DNA from: Aequorivita soesokkakensis
Lineage (GTDB): Bacteria; Bacteroidota; Bacteroidia; Flavobacteriales; Flavobacteriaceae
NCBI RefSeq assembly: GCF_001641085.1
Contig: NZ_LXIE01000004.1
Location: 1-64,000, forward strand
Length of the DNA stretch: 64,000 nucleotides
Direction of reading: 5' to 3'
Below, piece after piece: positions 44,539 to 53,325 of this stretch. The translations under genes were made by a program, and so were the position numbers. Positions within the stretch are counted from its first letter, which is position 1. Each line of letters opens with the position of its first letter. The notes beneath the pieces were generated by a model. That model worked only from the letters and a program-made list of their open reading frames with translations. It searched no databases and had not been told where the DNA came from.

Positions 44539-45930
44539 TTATTTAGTGCCATAGGTATCAAAAAGATAAACCAAGCTCGCCATAGTAGCCGCACCAAGTT
44601 CCAATTCCCGTTTGTTTACGGCATCAAAAGTGTCATTGGCAGCGTGGTGATAATCAAAATACCGCTGACTGTCTGGGCGCAGTCCGGCAATTACATCAAT
44701 ATTTCCTTCCAATGGACCAATATCGGAACCACCGTGGCCTTTTTCAAAAGAATGGATTAAATACGGTTTAAATAACGACTGCCATGACTGTGCTTTCTTA
44801 AAATTGGCAGCATCCGTTTGGAATGAAAATCCGCGGGGTGTAAAGCCTCCCGCATCACTCTCCAAAGCGAAGAGATGCTTTTCTCCTTTGCGCTTTACTT
44901 CTTCTGCATATTTGGTTCCACCTCGCAGTCCGTTTTCTTCATTCATAAACAAAACCACTCTAATAGTGTGTTTGGGCTTGTAGCCTATTTTCTTAAAAAG
45001 CCGCAACACTTCCATACTTTGCACACAGCCCGCCCCGTCATCATGAGAGCCGTCGGCAAGATCCCAACTGTCCAAATGGCCGCCCACGACCATATATTCA
45101 TTAGGATTGGTACTGCCCGTAATTTCACCAATCACGTTATAGGATTGCACATCGTCAAAGGTTTTACAGTTCTGCTTGAAATAAAACAGAAGATTGGGCT
45201 GTAACTTCAAAAGACTGCTTAAATATTCCGCACCATTGGTACTAATTGCCGCCGCAGGAATGCGTTGCGAAACTGGCGTGTCGCCATAACTCATCGCACC
45301 AGTATGCGGATAATCATCCAAGCGAAGGTTCATAGAACGAACAATCACGCCAAGCGCGCCGTATTTTCCAGCTTCCGCAGCACCAGCATAGCGTTGGTCC
45401 ACGCAACCTCCGTAAGCCTCAAAAGTCTGTATTAAATCTGCCTGCATCGGTCTGTTAAAGAAAACAATCTTTCCAGCAAGCTTTTCCTTGCCTAAGGCAG
45501 CAAGCTCATCCAGTCCTTTTACTTCAACTATTTCGGCTTTTATTCCCAAACTTGGCGTAGCTACCGAACCCCCAAGGGCACAAATTTCAGTAACTGTCTT
45601 CTCTCCATTGCTTGTTTCTATATAGGCGTATTCCTTAAAACCCCTTGTCCATTTTGGAACCATTACGGGCTGCAGCCAAACCTTGTCCAAACCAAGTTCT
45701 TTAAGTTGCGCCTCTGTATATTTTACAGCGTTTTCCGCTTCAATGGAACCAGAAAGTCTACCACCAATTTCATTGGAAAGATAATCCAGCCATTCATAGC
45801 TTTTGCCTTCCGTTAAGGATGCGGTATAAATCTTCCTGAGCATAATGGAATCCTGAACTGCGTTCTGCGAAATGCTTACTGAAGAAATAAATAGAAAGAA
45901 AAATAATGTGGGGAGGAAACCGATTTTCAT
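44539..45930 (-). CDS. secreted M28 family metallopeptidase
   Basis: A 463-residue protein with a signal peptide (1-21). A protease-associated domain is inserted at about 130-250 (AGKIVFFNRPM, RYAGAAEAGKYGALGVIVRS). Zinc ligands of the M28 fold are visible: His in VVGGHLDSWD, Asp in SHDDGAGC, Glu pair in FMNEENG, Asp in LESDAGG and His in YFDYHHAANDT. It acts as a co-catalytic di-zinc aminopeptidase or carboxypeptidase outside the cytoplasm. It is 31 nt downstream of the PPK2 gene and may be the last gene of that transcript. Confidence 0.92.
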   Translation of the reverse strand: MKIGFLPTLFFFLFISSVSISQNAVQDSIMLRKIYTASLTEGKSYEWLDYLSNEIGGRLSGSIEAENAVKYTEAQLKELGLDKVWLQPVMVPKWTRGFKEYAYIETSNGEKTVTEICALGGSVATPSLGIKAEIVEVKGLDELAALGKEKLAGKIVFFNRPMQADLIQTFEAYGGCVDQRYAGAAEAGKYGALGVIVRSMNLRLDDYPHTGAMSYGDTPVSQRIPAAAISTNGAEYLSSLLKLQPNLLFYFKQNCKTFDDVQSYNVIGEITGSTNPNEYMVVGGHLDSWDLADGSHDDGAGCVQSMEVLRLFKKIGYKPKHTIRVVLFMNEENGLRGGTKYAEEVKRKGEKHLFALESDAGGFTPRGFSFQTDAANFKKAQSWQSLFKPYLIHSFEKGHGGSDIGPLEGNIDVIAGLRPDSQRYFDYHHAANDTFDAVNKRELELGAATMASLVYLFDTYGTK

Positions 45931-45961
45931 TATGATTGTTTTAAAAAAAGTTTAATTGAAG

Positions 45962-46840
45962 TTAGTCATTCTTAAGCCTTTCGCGGTACTCGGAAATCTT
46001 GGCTTTTATATCGTCATCCAGCTCGGGCTCTTTGATGTCTTTGTATTTTTGAAGTTCCTGAAGCATAATTTCCGCAACAATAACCCGCGCGGTACGCTTA
46101 TCATCGGAAGGAATTAAATACCAAGGTGCATACGGTTTTGAAGTTCTATTGATAGCTTCTTGATAGCATTTTTGGTATTCACCCCAAAGTTCGCGTTCAT
46201 CCAAATCTCCCGGGGAAAATTTCCAGTTTTTTTCAGGTTTGTCCAAACGTCGCAGTTGGCGGTGCTTTTGTTCTTCTTTACTAAGATTTAAAAAGAATTT
46301 AAATATAATCGTTCCATTTTGCTGAATGGTCTTTTCAAAATCATTGATCTGCTGAAAACGTTTGTCCCAGAATTTTTCATTAATATCTTCCAAACTGTTA
46401 ACATTGGGCAAGTTTTCGCCAAGAATATATTCGGGATGGACTCTTGTTACCAAAACATTTTCATAATGGGTTCTATTAAATACTCCAAATTTTCCGCGTT
46501 CGGGCAGTGCAATGTAATGCCGCCAAAGGTAATCATGTCTTTTTTCCAGAGCCGTTGGCGTTTTGAAACTATAAACCACCACCCCGCGAGCATTGAAATC
46601 CTTAAAAACTTCCCGGATCAAGCTATCTTTTCCCGCAGTATCCATTCCTTGCAGACAAACCAAAACGCCATATTTTCCATGGGCATAAAGTGTATCCTGC
46701 AATTTGCCCAATTTTTTTCGGGTTTTTTCCAGTTGGTCTTCCAATTCGTCTTTCGACGCCTCTAGGTCCCACGAGGTTTTTGTTCCGTCAATTACAATTT
46801 TTTCAGAAACTTTAAAATCTGTAATGTTTACTGTTTTCAT
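45962..46840 (-). CDS. PPK2 family polyphosphate kinase
   Basis: A 292-residue enzyme that uses inorganic polyphosphate to phosphorylate nucleotides. Walker A lies in LQGMDTAGKDSLIREVFKD. FNRTHYENVLVTRVHPEYI and LRRLDKPEKNWKFSPGDLDE are conserved family segments, and the lid RYxxLPERGK-like region is present as HYIALPERGKFG. It starts 6 nt after the stop codon of the response regulator, so it is likely co-transcribed and possibly phosphate- or stress-regulated. Confidence 0.92.
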   Translation of the reverse strand: MKTVNITDFKVSEKIVIDGTKTSWDLEASKDELEDQLEKTRKKLGKLQDTLYAHGKYGVLVCLQGMDTAGKDSLIREVFKDFNARGVVVYSFKTPTALEKRHDYLWRHYIALPERGKFGVFNRTHYENVLVTRVHPEYILGENLPNVNSLEDINEKFWDKRFQQINDFEKTIQQNGTIIFKFFLNLSKEEQKHRQLRRLDKPEKNWKFSPGDLDERELWGEYQKCYQEAINRTSKPYAPWYLIPSDDKRTARVIVAEIMLQELQKYKDIKEPELDDDIKAKISEYRERLKND

Positions 46841-46845
46841 AGTTT

Positions 46846-48009
46846 TTATTTACTTGCAAAAAGTTTTACATCTTCTTCGCTAATTTCCTTCCCTCCAAGA
46901 ATAATCAAGCGTTCCACTACATTTCGAAGTTCGCGGATGTTTCCCGTCCAGTCATATTCCTGTAAAAGTTTTATCGCTTTCGCGGAAAATTTCTTTTGGG
47001 AAGTTCCGTGGTCGCTTGCTATTTTTTCGGTAAAATATTCCACCAAAATTGGAATGTCTTCGCGCCTGTCGTTTAGAGAAGGTACTTTTATAAGTATTAC
47101 CGCCAACCTGTGGTACAGATCCTCGCGAAAGCGGCCTTCCTCAATTTCTTTCTTTAAATCTTTGTTTGTAGCCGTAATAACGCGAACGTCCACTTTTATG
47201 TCTTTATCGCTACCCACGCGCTGCACCCTATTTTCCTGCAAAGCCCGAAGTACTTTTGCCTGCGCGGGAAGACTCATATCCCCCACTTCATCCAGAAAAA
47301 TAGTTCCGCCATTGGCAGCTTCAAACTTGCCCGCCCGATCTTTAATTGCTGAAGTAAATGCGCCTTTTACATGCCCGAAAAGTTCGCTTTCAATCAGCTC
47401 ACTCGGGATTGCGGCACAATTCACCTCAATCATTGGTCCGCTACTGCGTTCGCTTTTTTGATGGAGCCAATGCGCCACCAACTCCTTGCCCGTTCCGTTG
47501 GGACCTGTTATTAAAACGCGGGCTTCGGTAGGTGCTACTTTCTCTATCATTTCCTTTATCCTGTTTATTTCAGGAGATTCGCCTACCATTTCATAATTTT
47601 TACTGACCTTTTTCTTCAGTAATGTATTCTCCACAACCAGCTCTTTTCTATCCAAAGCAATGCGGACGGTATTGAGCAAACGATTTAAATCCGGCGGTTT
47701 TGAAATGTAATCAAAAGCGCCCAAACGCATCGTGTTTACTGCAGTATCCAAATCGCCGTGTCCAGAAATCATAACCATCGGGATTTCGGGTTTTATTTTT
47801 TTCACAGCTTCCAAAACCTCAACGCCGTCCATTTTTGGCATTTTAATGTCGCACAGCACTAAATCAAAATCTTCTTTTTTGATGATTTCCATTCCGGAAA
47901 GGCCATCTTCGGCTTCAAAAACCTCATAGCCTTTGTTTTCTTCGGAAAGAATTTTCACCAAAACCCTTCGGATGGCTGCTTCGTCTTCTATTATAAGTAT
48001 TCTTGGCAT
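46846..48009 (-). CDS. sigma-54-type response regulator lacking a DNA-binding domain
   Basis: A 387-residue NtrC-family protein. The receiver domain (1-120) has FDLVLCDIKMPKMDG with the phospho-accepting Asp. The AAA+ domain (about 140-370) has VLITGPNGTGKELVAHWLHQ (Walker A), GHVKGAFTSAIKDRAGKFEA (the GAFTGA loop with Ser for the second Gly), GGTIFLDEVGDM (Walker B) and a sensor II region. The protein ends 15 residues after RELRNVVERLIIL, with no Fis-type HTH. It may act from solution or bind through a partner. It overlaps the upstream DUF6268 gene by one base (TAATG). Confidence 0.88.
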   Translation of the reverse strand: MPRILIIEDEAAIRRVLVKILSEENKGYEVFEAEDGLSGMEIIKKEDFDLVLCDIKMPKMDGVEVLEAVKKIKPEIPMVMISGHGDLDTAVNTMRLGAFDYISKPPDLNRLLNTVRIALDRKELVVENTLLKKKVSKNYEMVGESPEINRIKEMIEKVAPTEARVLITGPNGTGKELVAHWLHQKSERSSGPMIEVNCAAIPSELIESELFGHVKGAFTSAIKDRAGKFEAANGGTIFLDEVGDMSLPAQAKVLRALQENRVQRVGSDKDIKVDVRVITATNKDLKKEIEEGRFREDLYHRLAVILIKVPSLNDRREDIPILVEYFTEKIASDHGTSQKKFSAKAIKLLQEYDWTGNIRELRNVVERLIILGGKEISEEDVKLFASK

Positions 48010-48953
48010 TAATATTTGAATTTTAATCCAGCCCTAAAATAAGGCGAGTTCTCGGTATTGATCTTGTAAATTTTATTTCCATCAGCATCTTCCAAACGGA
48101 AATCATTATATACTGAATGTGCTGCATACCCATAAAACAAAAGGTGCTTGGTGAAAAAATGCTCATAGCCCAACCCCAGAAGACCGATAGTTTCCTGGAT
48201 GCTTTCGGCAACTTTCCCGTCGGAATTTTGACTGGATAAAGGCACAAAATTCTGTTGGATGTTTGCATAAACATTATCCAAGGTAGCAAAAGCCTGAATA
48301 GCATCTTTATGGTTATCATTTAAATAATGCCTCACGTTCGTTTTGGGCACCCCCAAAGTGTAGGTCCAATTTGGGTGAAATTCTTTATAATAATTTAAAA
48401 TAGGCAAAGGAAATCCCCTTCCCGGAGTGTTTGAATATGTAAGCCCAAGCACCAATCTGTATGGTTTGTGGCCTTCCGTGGTATCATTTTTTTTATCCTT
48501 TATGGCGTAAACAGCACCTTCATAAATAATATCATCACTTTGAAGGCCATCCTTAAAATCACTTTGGAATTTTGGTCCAAATTTTAAACCAAATCTCCAA
48601 TCATTTTTCGCAGTCCATGTGTAACCCAAATAAGCGTCGATTTGCTGGACAGAAGTTACAAGATTGTCCCGAAAATTTGAATTTGGAATTGGTTCCGTAA
48701 AAGCCAAAACATCTTCATTATCCTTTATATTAATATCTACATAACGATATTCAAAACCTATGACCAAATAGTTTTTCTTTTCTTTATTGATGGGAATAGG
48801 CGCCTGTACCAATGCGCGGTATCTGCTGATTGAGTTGTCTGATTTTGAAAATGGCAGGTATAGATATTCAATACGTGCTAAATCTGTTGTTTGAGCGGTC
48901 ATTGCAAATGCAAACAGCAATAGCAATGAACTTATAAAGATGGTTTTTTTCAT
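48009..48953 (-). CDS. DUF6268-like outer membrane beta-barrel protein
   Basis: A 314-residue protein with a signal peptide (1-20) and alternating beta-strands to a C-terminal aromatic residue (YFRAGLKFKY). Segments RYRALVQAPIPINKEKKNY and WRFGLKFGPKFQSDFKDG fit the DUF6268 outer-membrane family. Its stop codon overlaps the ATG of the sigma-54-type regulator, so it heads an operon with the regulator and PPK2. Function is unknown. Confidence 0.78.
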   Translation of the reverse strand: MKKTIFISSLLLLFAFAMTAQTTDLARIEYLYLPFSKSDNSISRYRALVQAPIPINKEKKNYLVIGFEYRYVDINIKDNEDVLAFTEPIPNSNFRDNLVTSVQQIDAYLGYTWTAKNDWRFGLKFGPKFQSDFKDGLQSDDIIYEGAVYAIKDKKNDTTEGHKPYRLVLGLTYSNTPGRGFPLPILNYYKEFHPNWTYTLGVPKTNVRHYLNDNHKDAIQAFATLDNVYANIQQNFVPLSSQNSDGKVAESIQETIGLLGLGYEHFFTKHLLFYGYAAHSVYNDFRLEDADGNKIYKINTENSPYFRAGLKFKY

Positions 48954-48977
48954 AATTTTTCTTTTTTTAATAGGGAA

Positions 48978-49007
48978 TTTGCCGAATTCATAGCATTTTT
49001 CGGCAAA
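48978..49007. terminator. inverted repeat downstream of the ABC-2 permease
   Basis: Arms tttgccgaa and ttcggcaaa pair over 9 bp around a 12-nt loop. On the minus strand it lies between the permease stop codon and the DUF6268 gene. The T-run is on the plus-strand side only, so a terminator role is uncertain. Confidence 0.4.
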
Positions 49008-49016
49008 GCCATTTTT

Positions 49017-50324
49017 TTAATATTTAAGCCATTTAAATATTTCCTTGTAAGTAGGTTTTTTTCCATACATTAAAATACCTACACGATAAATTTTCGCCGC
49101 AAACCAAACCATTCCAACAAAAGTGGCAAAAAGAATTACTACCGAAATAATCTGTTGCCAAAGCGGAACCCCGAAAGGAATACGCATCAACATTACCACG
49201 GGCGAGGTAAAGGGAATATACGAGAAAACTTGTGAAACAGTTCCATGCGGATTGTCTATTACAGTGAAAATACCTACATAAACCGCTAAAATAAGCGGCA
49301 TTAAAATAGGCATCATAAACTGTTGGGTATCAGTTTCACTATCCACTGCTGCCCCAACAGAAGCATACATAGAAGCGTATAATAGATAACCGCCCACAAA
49401 AAAGAGGATAAACATTATAATAAGATTCGCAATGGGGAGATTGTTTATTTCCATCATTACTTCCTGAATTAACTGCTGTGTACCGCCATCTACTGTTTTT
49501 TCTATGGCTTGGCCTGAAGCAGAAACGCTGGTGGGGTCAATTCCAAAAATAGAGGTAACGGCTGCCATTAAAATCAATATGAGTATAACCCAAACCAAAA
49601 ACTGTGTAACCCCTGCCAAAGTGGTCCCGAATATTTTTCCCAAAAGCAATACCCTGGGTTTTACGGATGAAATGATTACTTCAATCACACGGCTTGTTTT
49701 TTCTTCAATAACACTTCGCATAATCATATTACCGTATATTATGATAAACATAAAAAGTAAATAACCAGCCAGCCCGCCAAAGCCCAACTTTAGGCCTGCG
49801 CCAAGTTTGGATGTTTCCATTCCCTTAAAAGTCTCTTGATTGGCACTGATGTTTATGTGTAGGTCCTTAATAGTTTCCGAATCAATTCCCGCTTCTTTAA
49901 GCTTTAGGGTATTTACTTCACGTTCCAAAATATCGTTAATATTTCCCATTAAAGAAAGGGAAGGGGAATCTTCCGAATAGAACGTTATTTCCTTTGAAAG
50001 CGATTCAAGGTTTTCGGTTTTGGGAATGTAAAGCAAACCATAAATTTCAGTAGATTCGGCTTCTTTTTTTGCATCAGCCAAAGAAGTACCGCTAAGTATT
50101 TTATAGTGGGTAGTTGATGAATTGGTGAATTCATTTGCAAACAAACCGCTTTCATCCAAAATTGAGATGTTGCGAACGGTATCATTATTCAAACTCGAGA
50201 GGTATGCAACCAATGCAAAAATCCCCACGAAGATGATTGGGCTTAAAAACGTCATGATTATGAACGATTTATTGCGAACTTTGGTAAGGTATTCCCTTTT
50301 AATGATAAGAGGAAGATGGTTCAT
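49017..50324 (-). CDS. ABC-2 type transporter permease (NatB-like)
   Basis: A 435-residue membrane protein with one N-terminal transmembrane segment (FIIMTFLSPIIFVGIFALVA), an extracytoplasmic domain of about 130 residues, and a cluster of five or six C-terminal segments including MRSVIEEKTSRVIEVIISSV, the motif common to the NatB/YhaP group. It pairs with the ATPase just upstream (3-nt gap). Members export Na+, drugs or lipids; the substrate is unknown here. Confidence 0.9.
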   Translation of the reverse strand: MNHLPLIIKREYLTKVRNKSFIIMTFLSPIIFVGIFALVAYLSSLNNDTVRNISILDESGLFANEFTNSSTTHYKILSGTSLADAKKEAESTEIYGLLYIPKTENLESLSKEITFYSEDSPSLSLMGNINDILEREVNTLKLKEAGIDSETIKDLHINISANQETFKGMETSKLGAGLKLGFGGLAGYLLFMFIIIYGNMIMRSVIEEKTSRVIEVIISSVKPRVLLLGKIFGTTLAGVTQFLVWVILILILMAAVTSIFGIDPTSVSASGQAIEKTVDGGTQQLIQEVMMEINNLPIANLIIMFILFFVGGYLLYASMYASVGAAVDSETDTQQFMMPILMPLILAVYVGIFTVIDNPHGTVSQVFSYIPFTSPVVMLMRIPFGVPLWQQIISVVILFATFVGMVWFAAKIYRVGILMYGKKPTYKEIFKWLKY

Positions 50325-50327
50325 TGT

Positions 50328-51254
50328 TTAGTTTTTTTGTACGGTTTCAATAAAAATATCGCTGGCGGAAGGGATTACTTCCACAAAATGGGTCAATTGC
50401 CCTTGTGAAGTTAAATAGTTCACCAAGTCATTCGGAGAGACGGAATCCGGAATTTTCACTTTGTACTGTAGCTCGTCATTGATACTTTTAAAAGTTGCAG
50501 GGAACACTTCAAATTTTTCTTTCAATAAAACTGAAGTGACCTCGTGATTTGTGGTTTTCAGACCTATTTCGAAAATATTACTTCGGTATTGGCGCTTTAT
50601 ATCTATCAACCTGCCGTCCAATATTTTATTGGATTTATGAATTAATGCAATGTGGTCACACATTTCTTCAACAGATTCCATACGGTGCGTTGAAAAAATA
50701 ATGGTGGCTCCATCTTCGCGAAGTTTTAAAATTTCATCTTTAATGAGGTTTGCATTAATGGGATCAAAACCGCTGAAAGGTTCATCAAAAATCAACAATT
50801 TTGGATTGTGAAGCACGGTAACCACAAATTGTATTTTCTGTGCCATCCCCTTGGAAAGTTCCTGTATTTTTTTGTCCCACCAATCGCCTATTTGCAAACG
50901 ATTGAACCAATATTTAAGACGTTCCTTTGCCTCCTGTTTTGAAAGTCCTTTTAGTTGCGCCAAGTATAGGGCCTGCTCGCCCACTTTCATTGTTTTGTAT
51001 AGTCCGCGCTCTTCGGGAAGATACCCAATATACTGAATATGATGCGGCTGTAGCGGTTCGCCATCAAGAATAACCGAACCTGTATCGGGCATTGTAATTT
51101 GGTTTATAATCCTGATTAAAGTTGTTTTTCCGGCACCATTTGGACCCAATAAGCCAAAGATGCTTCCTTTTTCAACCTCGATGGATACATCGTTTAGCGC
51201 TTTATAATCACCGTAGGTTTTGGAAACATTGTTGACCTCTAAAAGTTTTTCCAT
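50328..51254 (-). CDS. ABC transporter ATP-binding protein (NatA-like)
   Basis: A 308-residue protein with the ABC domain in the first 220 residues: GLLGPNGAGKTTLIR (Walker A), ELSKGMAQKIQFVVTVL (signature, with SKGM in place of SGGQ), LLIFDEPFSGFDPIN (Walker B) and IIFSTHRMESVEE. The C-terminal 80 residues form a regulatory domain. DUF4162-like features are present. It energises the ABC-2 permease encoded 3 nt downstream. Confidence 0.92.
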   Translation of the reverse strand: MEKLLEVNNVSKTYGDYKALNDVSIEVEKGSIFGLLGPNGAGKTTLIRIINQITMPDTGSVILDGEPLQPHHIQYIGYLPEERGLYKTMKVGEQALYLAQLKGLSKQEAKERLKYWFNRLQIGDWWDKKIQELSKGMAQKIQFVVTVLHNPKLLIFDEPFSGFDPINANLIKDEILKLREDGATIIFSTHRMESVEEMCDHIALIHKSNKILDGRLIDIKRQYRSNIFEIGLKTTNHEVTSVLLKEKFEVFPATFKSINDELQYKVKIPDSVSPNDLVNYLTSQGQLTHFVEVIPSASDIFIETVQKN

Positions 51255-51384
51255 AAATTTTATTTGAAGTATGTAAATATATTGATTTGACTACGAAGCG
51301 CTATAATTATTAAGAGTATTTTAAGTGACAGAGTTTTAAAAAAAGAATAAAATAGCTGAAATAAAATATTTCCATAAAACAAAA

Positions 51385-51412
51385 CCCACCCAAAAATAAA
51401 TTCTTGGGTGGG
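51385..51412 (-). terminator. terminator of the grpE-dnaJ operon
   Basis: Perfect 9-bp stem cccacccaa / ttgggtggg around a 10-nt loop, with a T-rich tail on the minus strand, about 90 nt beyond the dnaJ stop codon. The rest of this 246-nt gap holds the promoter region of the downstream ABC pair and no gene. Confidence 0.75.
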
Positions 51413-51500
51413 AAAAAAAATTGCTATGAAAAAGAAAAATTATCACTTCTAGAAGAAGCGACATTTCAAATATATGGAAAAAAATTAATTTAACGTTTAT

Positions 51501-52616
51501 TTAAGAGAACATATCTTTTACTTTTTCAAAAAATGATTTGTCATCTTTTTCAGGTTTGGGCTGAAAGTGTTCGTCATTGCTCATTTTTTCAAAAAATTCC
51601 TTTTGCTCTTTTGAAAGCGATTTTGGAGTCCAAACGTTTATGTGAACCAATAAATCTCCCGTTCCATAACCGTTAATGCTTGGTATTCCCTTATTGCGGA
51701 GTCTTAATATTTTTCCGCTCTGCGCACCACTATCAATCTTTATACGAACTTTCCCCGTAACGGTTTCTATTTCTTTGGATGTTCCCAAAGCTGCTTCAGA
51801 AAAACTGATGTATAAATCATAATGAAGATTATCTCCTTCACGCTGAAGAGTATCGTGCGGTTTTTCTTCAATTGCAACCAAAAGATCGCCTGGAATTCCA
51901 TTACCGGGGGCATCGTTTCCTTTTCCTGAAACTTTAAGTTGCATGCCATCCACAACACCAGCAGGTATTTTTATTGAAACTGTTTCTTCGGTTACCAACA
52001 TTCCCTCTGCATCCGCATTCGCAGGTTTTGAGTCAACAATTTGGCCCAAACCGCCGCAAGCGCTACAGGTTGCAGCAGTTTGCATACGCCCCAAAATAGT
52101 ATTTTGGATTCGGGTTACCTGCCCCTGACCATTACAAGTTGAACAGGTTTTATATGTGGTGCCCTTGGCAAGTTTTTTAATTTTTACTTTTATCTTTTTC
52201 TCAACGCCGTTTGCAATTTCTTCCAAAGTAAGTTGCACGCGAATACGCAAATTGCTTCCTTTCACGGTTCTGCGGCCACCGCCACCAAAGCCGCCGCCGC
52301 CAAAACCACCGCCAAAAGCGCCTCCGAAGATGTCCCCAAACTGGCTGAAAATATCGTCCATATTCATTCCGCCACCACCAAAGCCGCCGCCACCTTCAAA
52401 AGCACGGTGACCAAATTGGTCATATCTGGAACGTTTGTTTGGGTCACTTAGCACTTCATAAGCCTCTGCTGCTTTTTTAAACATGGCTTCTGCTTCGTGA
52501 TCGCCCGGATTTTTATCGGGATGATATTGCAGTGCTTTTTTTCGATACGCTTTTTTAATTTCAGCAGCCGAAGCACTTTTTGAGATTTCTAGAATTTCGT
52601 AATAATCTTCCTTCAT
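51501..52616 (-). CDS. dnaJ: chaperone protein DnaJ
   Basis: A 371-residue type I J-protein. J domain with HPD ([20 protein letters not shown]), then a Gly/Phe-rich stretch (about 78-112), a short zinc region and the client-binding beta domains ([12 protein letters not shown]-like, [19 protein letters not shown]). Only two CxxCxGxG motifs are present ([16 protein letters not shown]) instead of four; they match the second and third, so zinc centre II is kept and centre I is absent. It stimulates DnaK ATPase and delivers clients. It lies 3 nt downstream of grpE. Confidence 0.95.
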   Translation of the reverse strand: MKEDYYEILEISKSASAAEIKKAYRKKALQYHPDKNPGDHEAEAMFKKAAEAYEVLSDPNKRSRYDQFGHRAFEGGGGFGGGGMNMDDIFSQFGDIFGGAFGGGFGGGGFGGGGRRTVKGSNLRIRVQLTLEEIANGVEKKIKVKIKKLAKGTTYKTCSTCNGQGQVTRIQNTILGRMQTAATCSACGGLGQIVDSKPANADAEGMLVTEETVSIKIPAGVVDGMQLKVSGKGNDAPGNGIPGDLLVAIEEKPHDTLQREGDNLHYDLYISFSEAALGTSKEIETVTGKVRIKIDSGAQSGKILRLRNKGIPSINGYGTGDLLVHINVWTPKSLSKEQKEFFEKMSNDEHFQPKPEKDDKSFFEKVKDMFS

Positions 52617-52619
52617 ATT

Positions 52620-53171
52620 TTATTGTCCTATAACTACTTTTGGGTAGCGGATTATTCTGTCGCCCAAGGTGTAACCCTTTTCAACAACGTCTATAATTTT
52701 GCCTTTTAACTTATCTTCCGGGGCTGGGATTTGTGTAATGGCTTCGTGCGAGTCTGCATCAAAAGTATCCCCCGCCTTAACATCCATCACCTGAAGTCCT
52801 TTTGCCTTTAGGGTTTCGCGCAACTTATTATTGATAAGTTCAACTCCTTTATAAAGATTATCGTCATCGCTTTTTTCAATTTCTTTCAAAGCGCGTTCAA
52901 AATCATCCAAAACCGGCAACATAGAATTGAGTACGTCTTCCCCTGCAGTTTTACGAATCTCAATATGCTCGCGGGCGGTACGTTTTTTATAATTTTCAAA
53001 TTCCGCAAAAAGGCGCAGATAACGATCCTTTTCGCGCTGAAATTCTTCCTGCAATTCAGAAAGGGCGTCGGTTACTTTTTCTTCCGCAAGTTCCTGTTCA
53101 TTTAAATCTTGATCGTCAAAACCAACTTGGTTTTCACGTTCGGTATCTTTCAATTTATCGTTTTTGCTCAT
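52620..53171 (-). CDS. grpE: nucleotide exchange factor GrpE
   Basis: A 183-residue protein with an acidic disordered start, a long coiled coil (EEKVTDALSELQEEFQREKD, FAEFENYKKRTAREHIEI) and the C-terminal beta domain that opens DnaK (AGDTFDADSHEAITQIPAPE, VVEKGYTLGDRIIRYPKVVI). It releases ADP from DnaK as a dimer. It is the first gene of the grpE-dnaJ operon and has a strong promoter at 53206-53213. Confidence 0.95.
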   Translation of the reverse strand: MSKNDKLKDTERENQVGFDDQDLNEQELAEEKVTDALSELQEEFQREKDRYLRLFAEFENYKKRTAREHIEIRKTAGEDVLNSMLPVLDDFERALKEIEKSDDDNLYKGVELINNKLRETLKAKGLQVMDVKAGDTFDADSHEAITQIPAPEDKLKGKIIDVVEKGYTLGDRIIRYPKVVIGQ

Positions 53172-53205
53172 AGTAGCGTTTCTTTCAATTTTTTTCAGAA
53201 GGGAG

Positions 53206-53213
53206 CAAAAGTA
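53206..53213 (-). promoter_or_regulatory. promoter of the grpE-dnaJ operon
   Basis: On the minus strand TACTTTTG (TAnnTTTG) with TTGAC centred near 53235, spaced by about 21 nt, a well-formed Bacteroidetes promoter. The same bases also fit a sigma-54 -24/-12 pattern (53204-53219). Confidence 0.65.
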
Positions 53214-53292
53214 CTGCCATTTGTTCTAAATTGTCAAAATGTCACAGCAATTAATTTAGTATTTGTTTAAGAAAAATCATTTTGTTTAAGCA

Positions 53293-53300
53293 TATTTTTG
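53293..53300 (+). promoter_or_regulatory. -7 element of the YceI-like gene
   Basis: TATTTTTG matches TAnnTTTG, 25 nt before the ATG at 53326. Two direct copies of tttgtttaag lie at 53262 and 53281, one before and one overlapping the spacer. Confidence 0.5.
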
Positions 53301-53325
53301 CACTTCAAAACAAAAACCAATATCT

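Noticed and set aside
52156-52451. Proline/lysine-rich plus-strand frames opposite dnaJ
   Set aside because: They are the complement of the Gly/Phe-rich coding stretch, whose GC-rich codons keep the opposite frames open.
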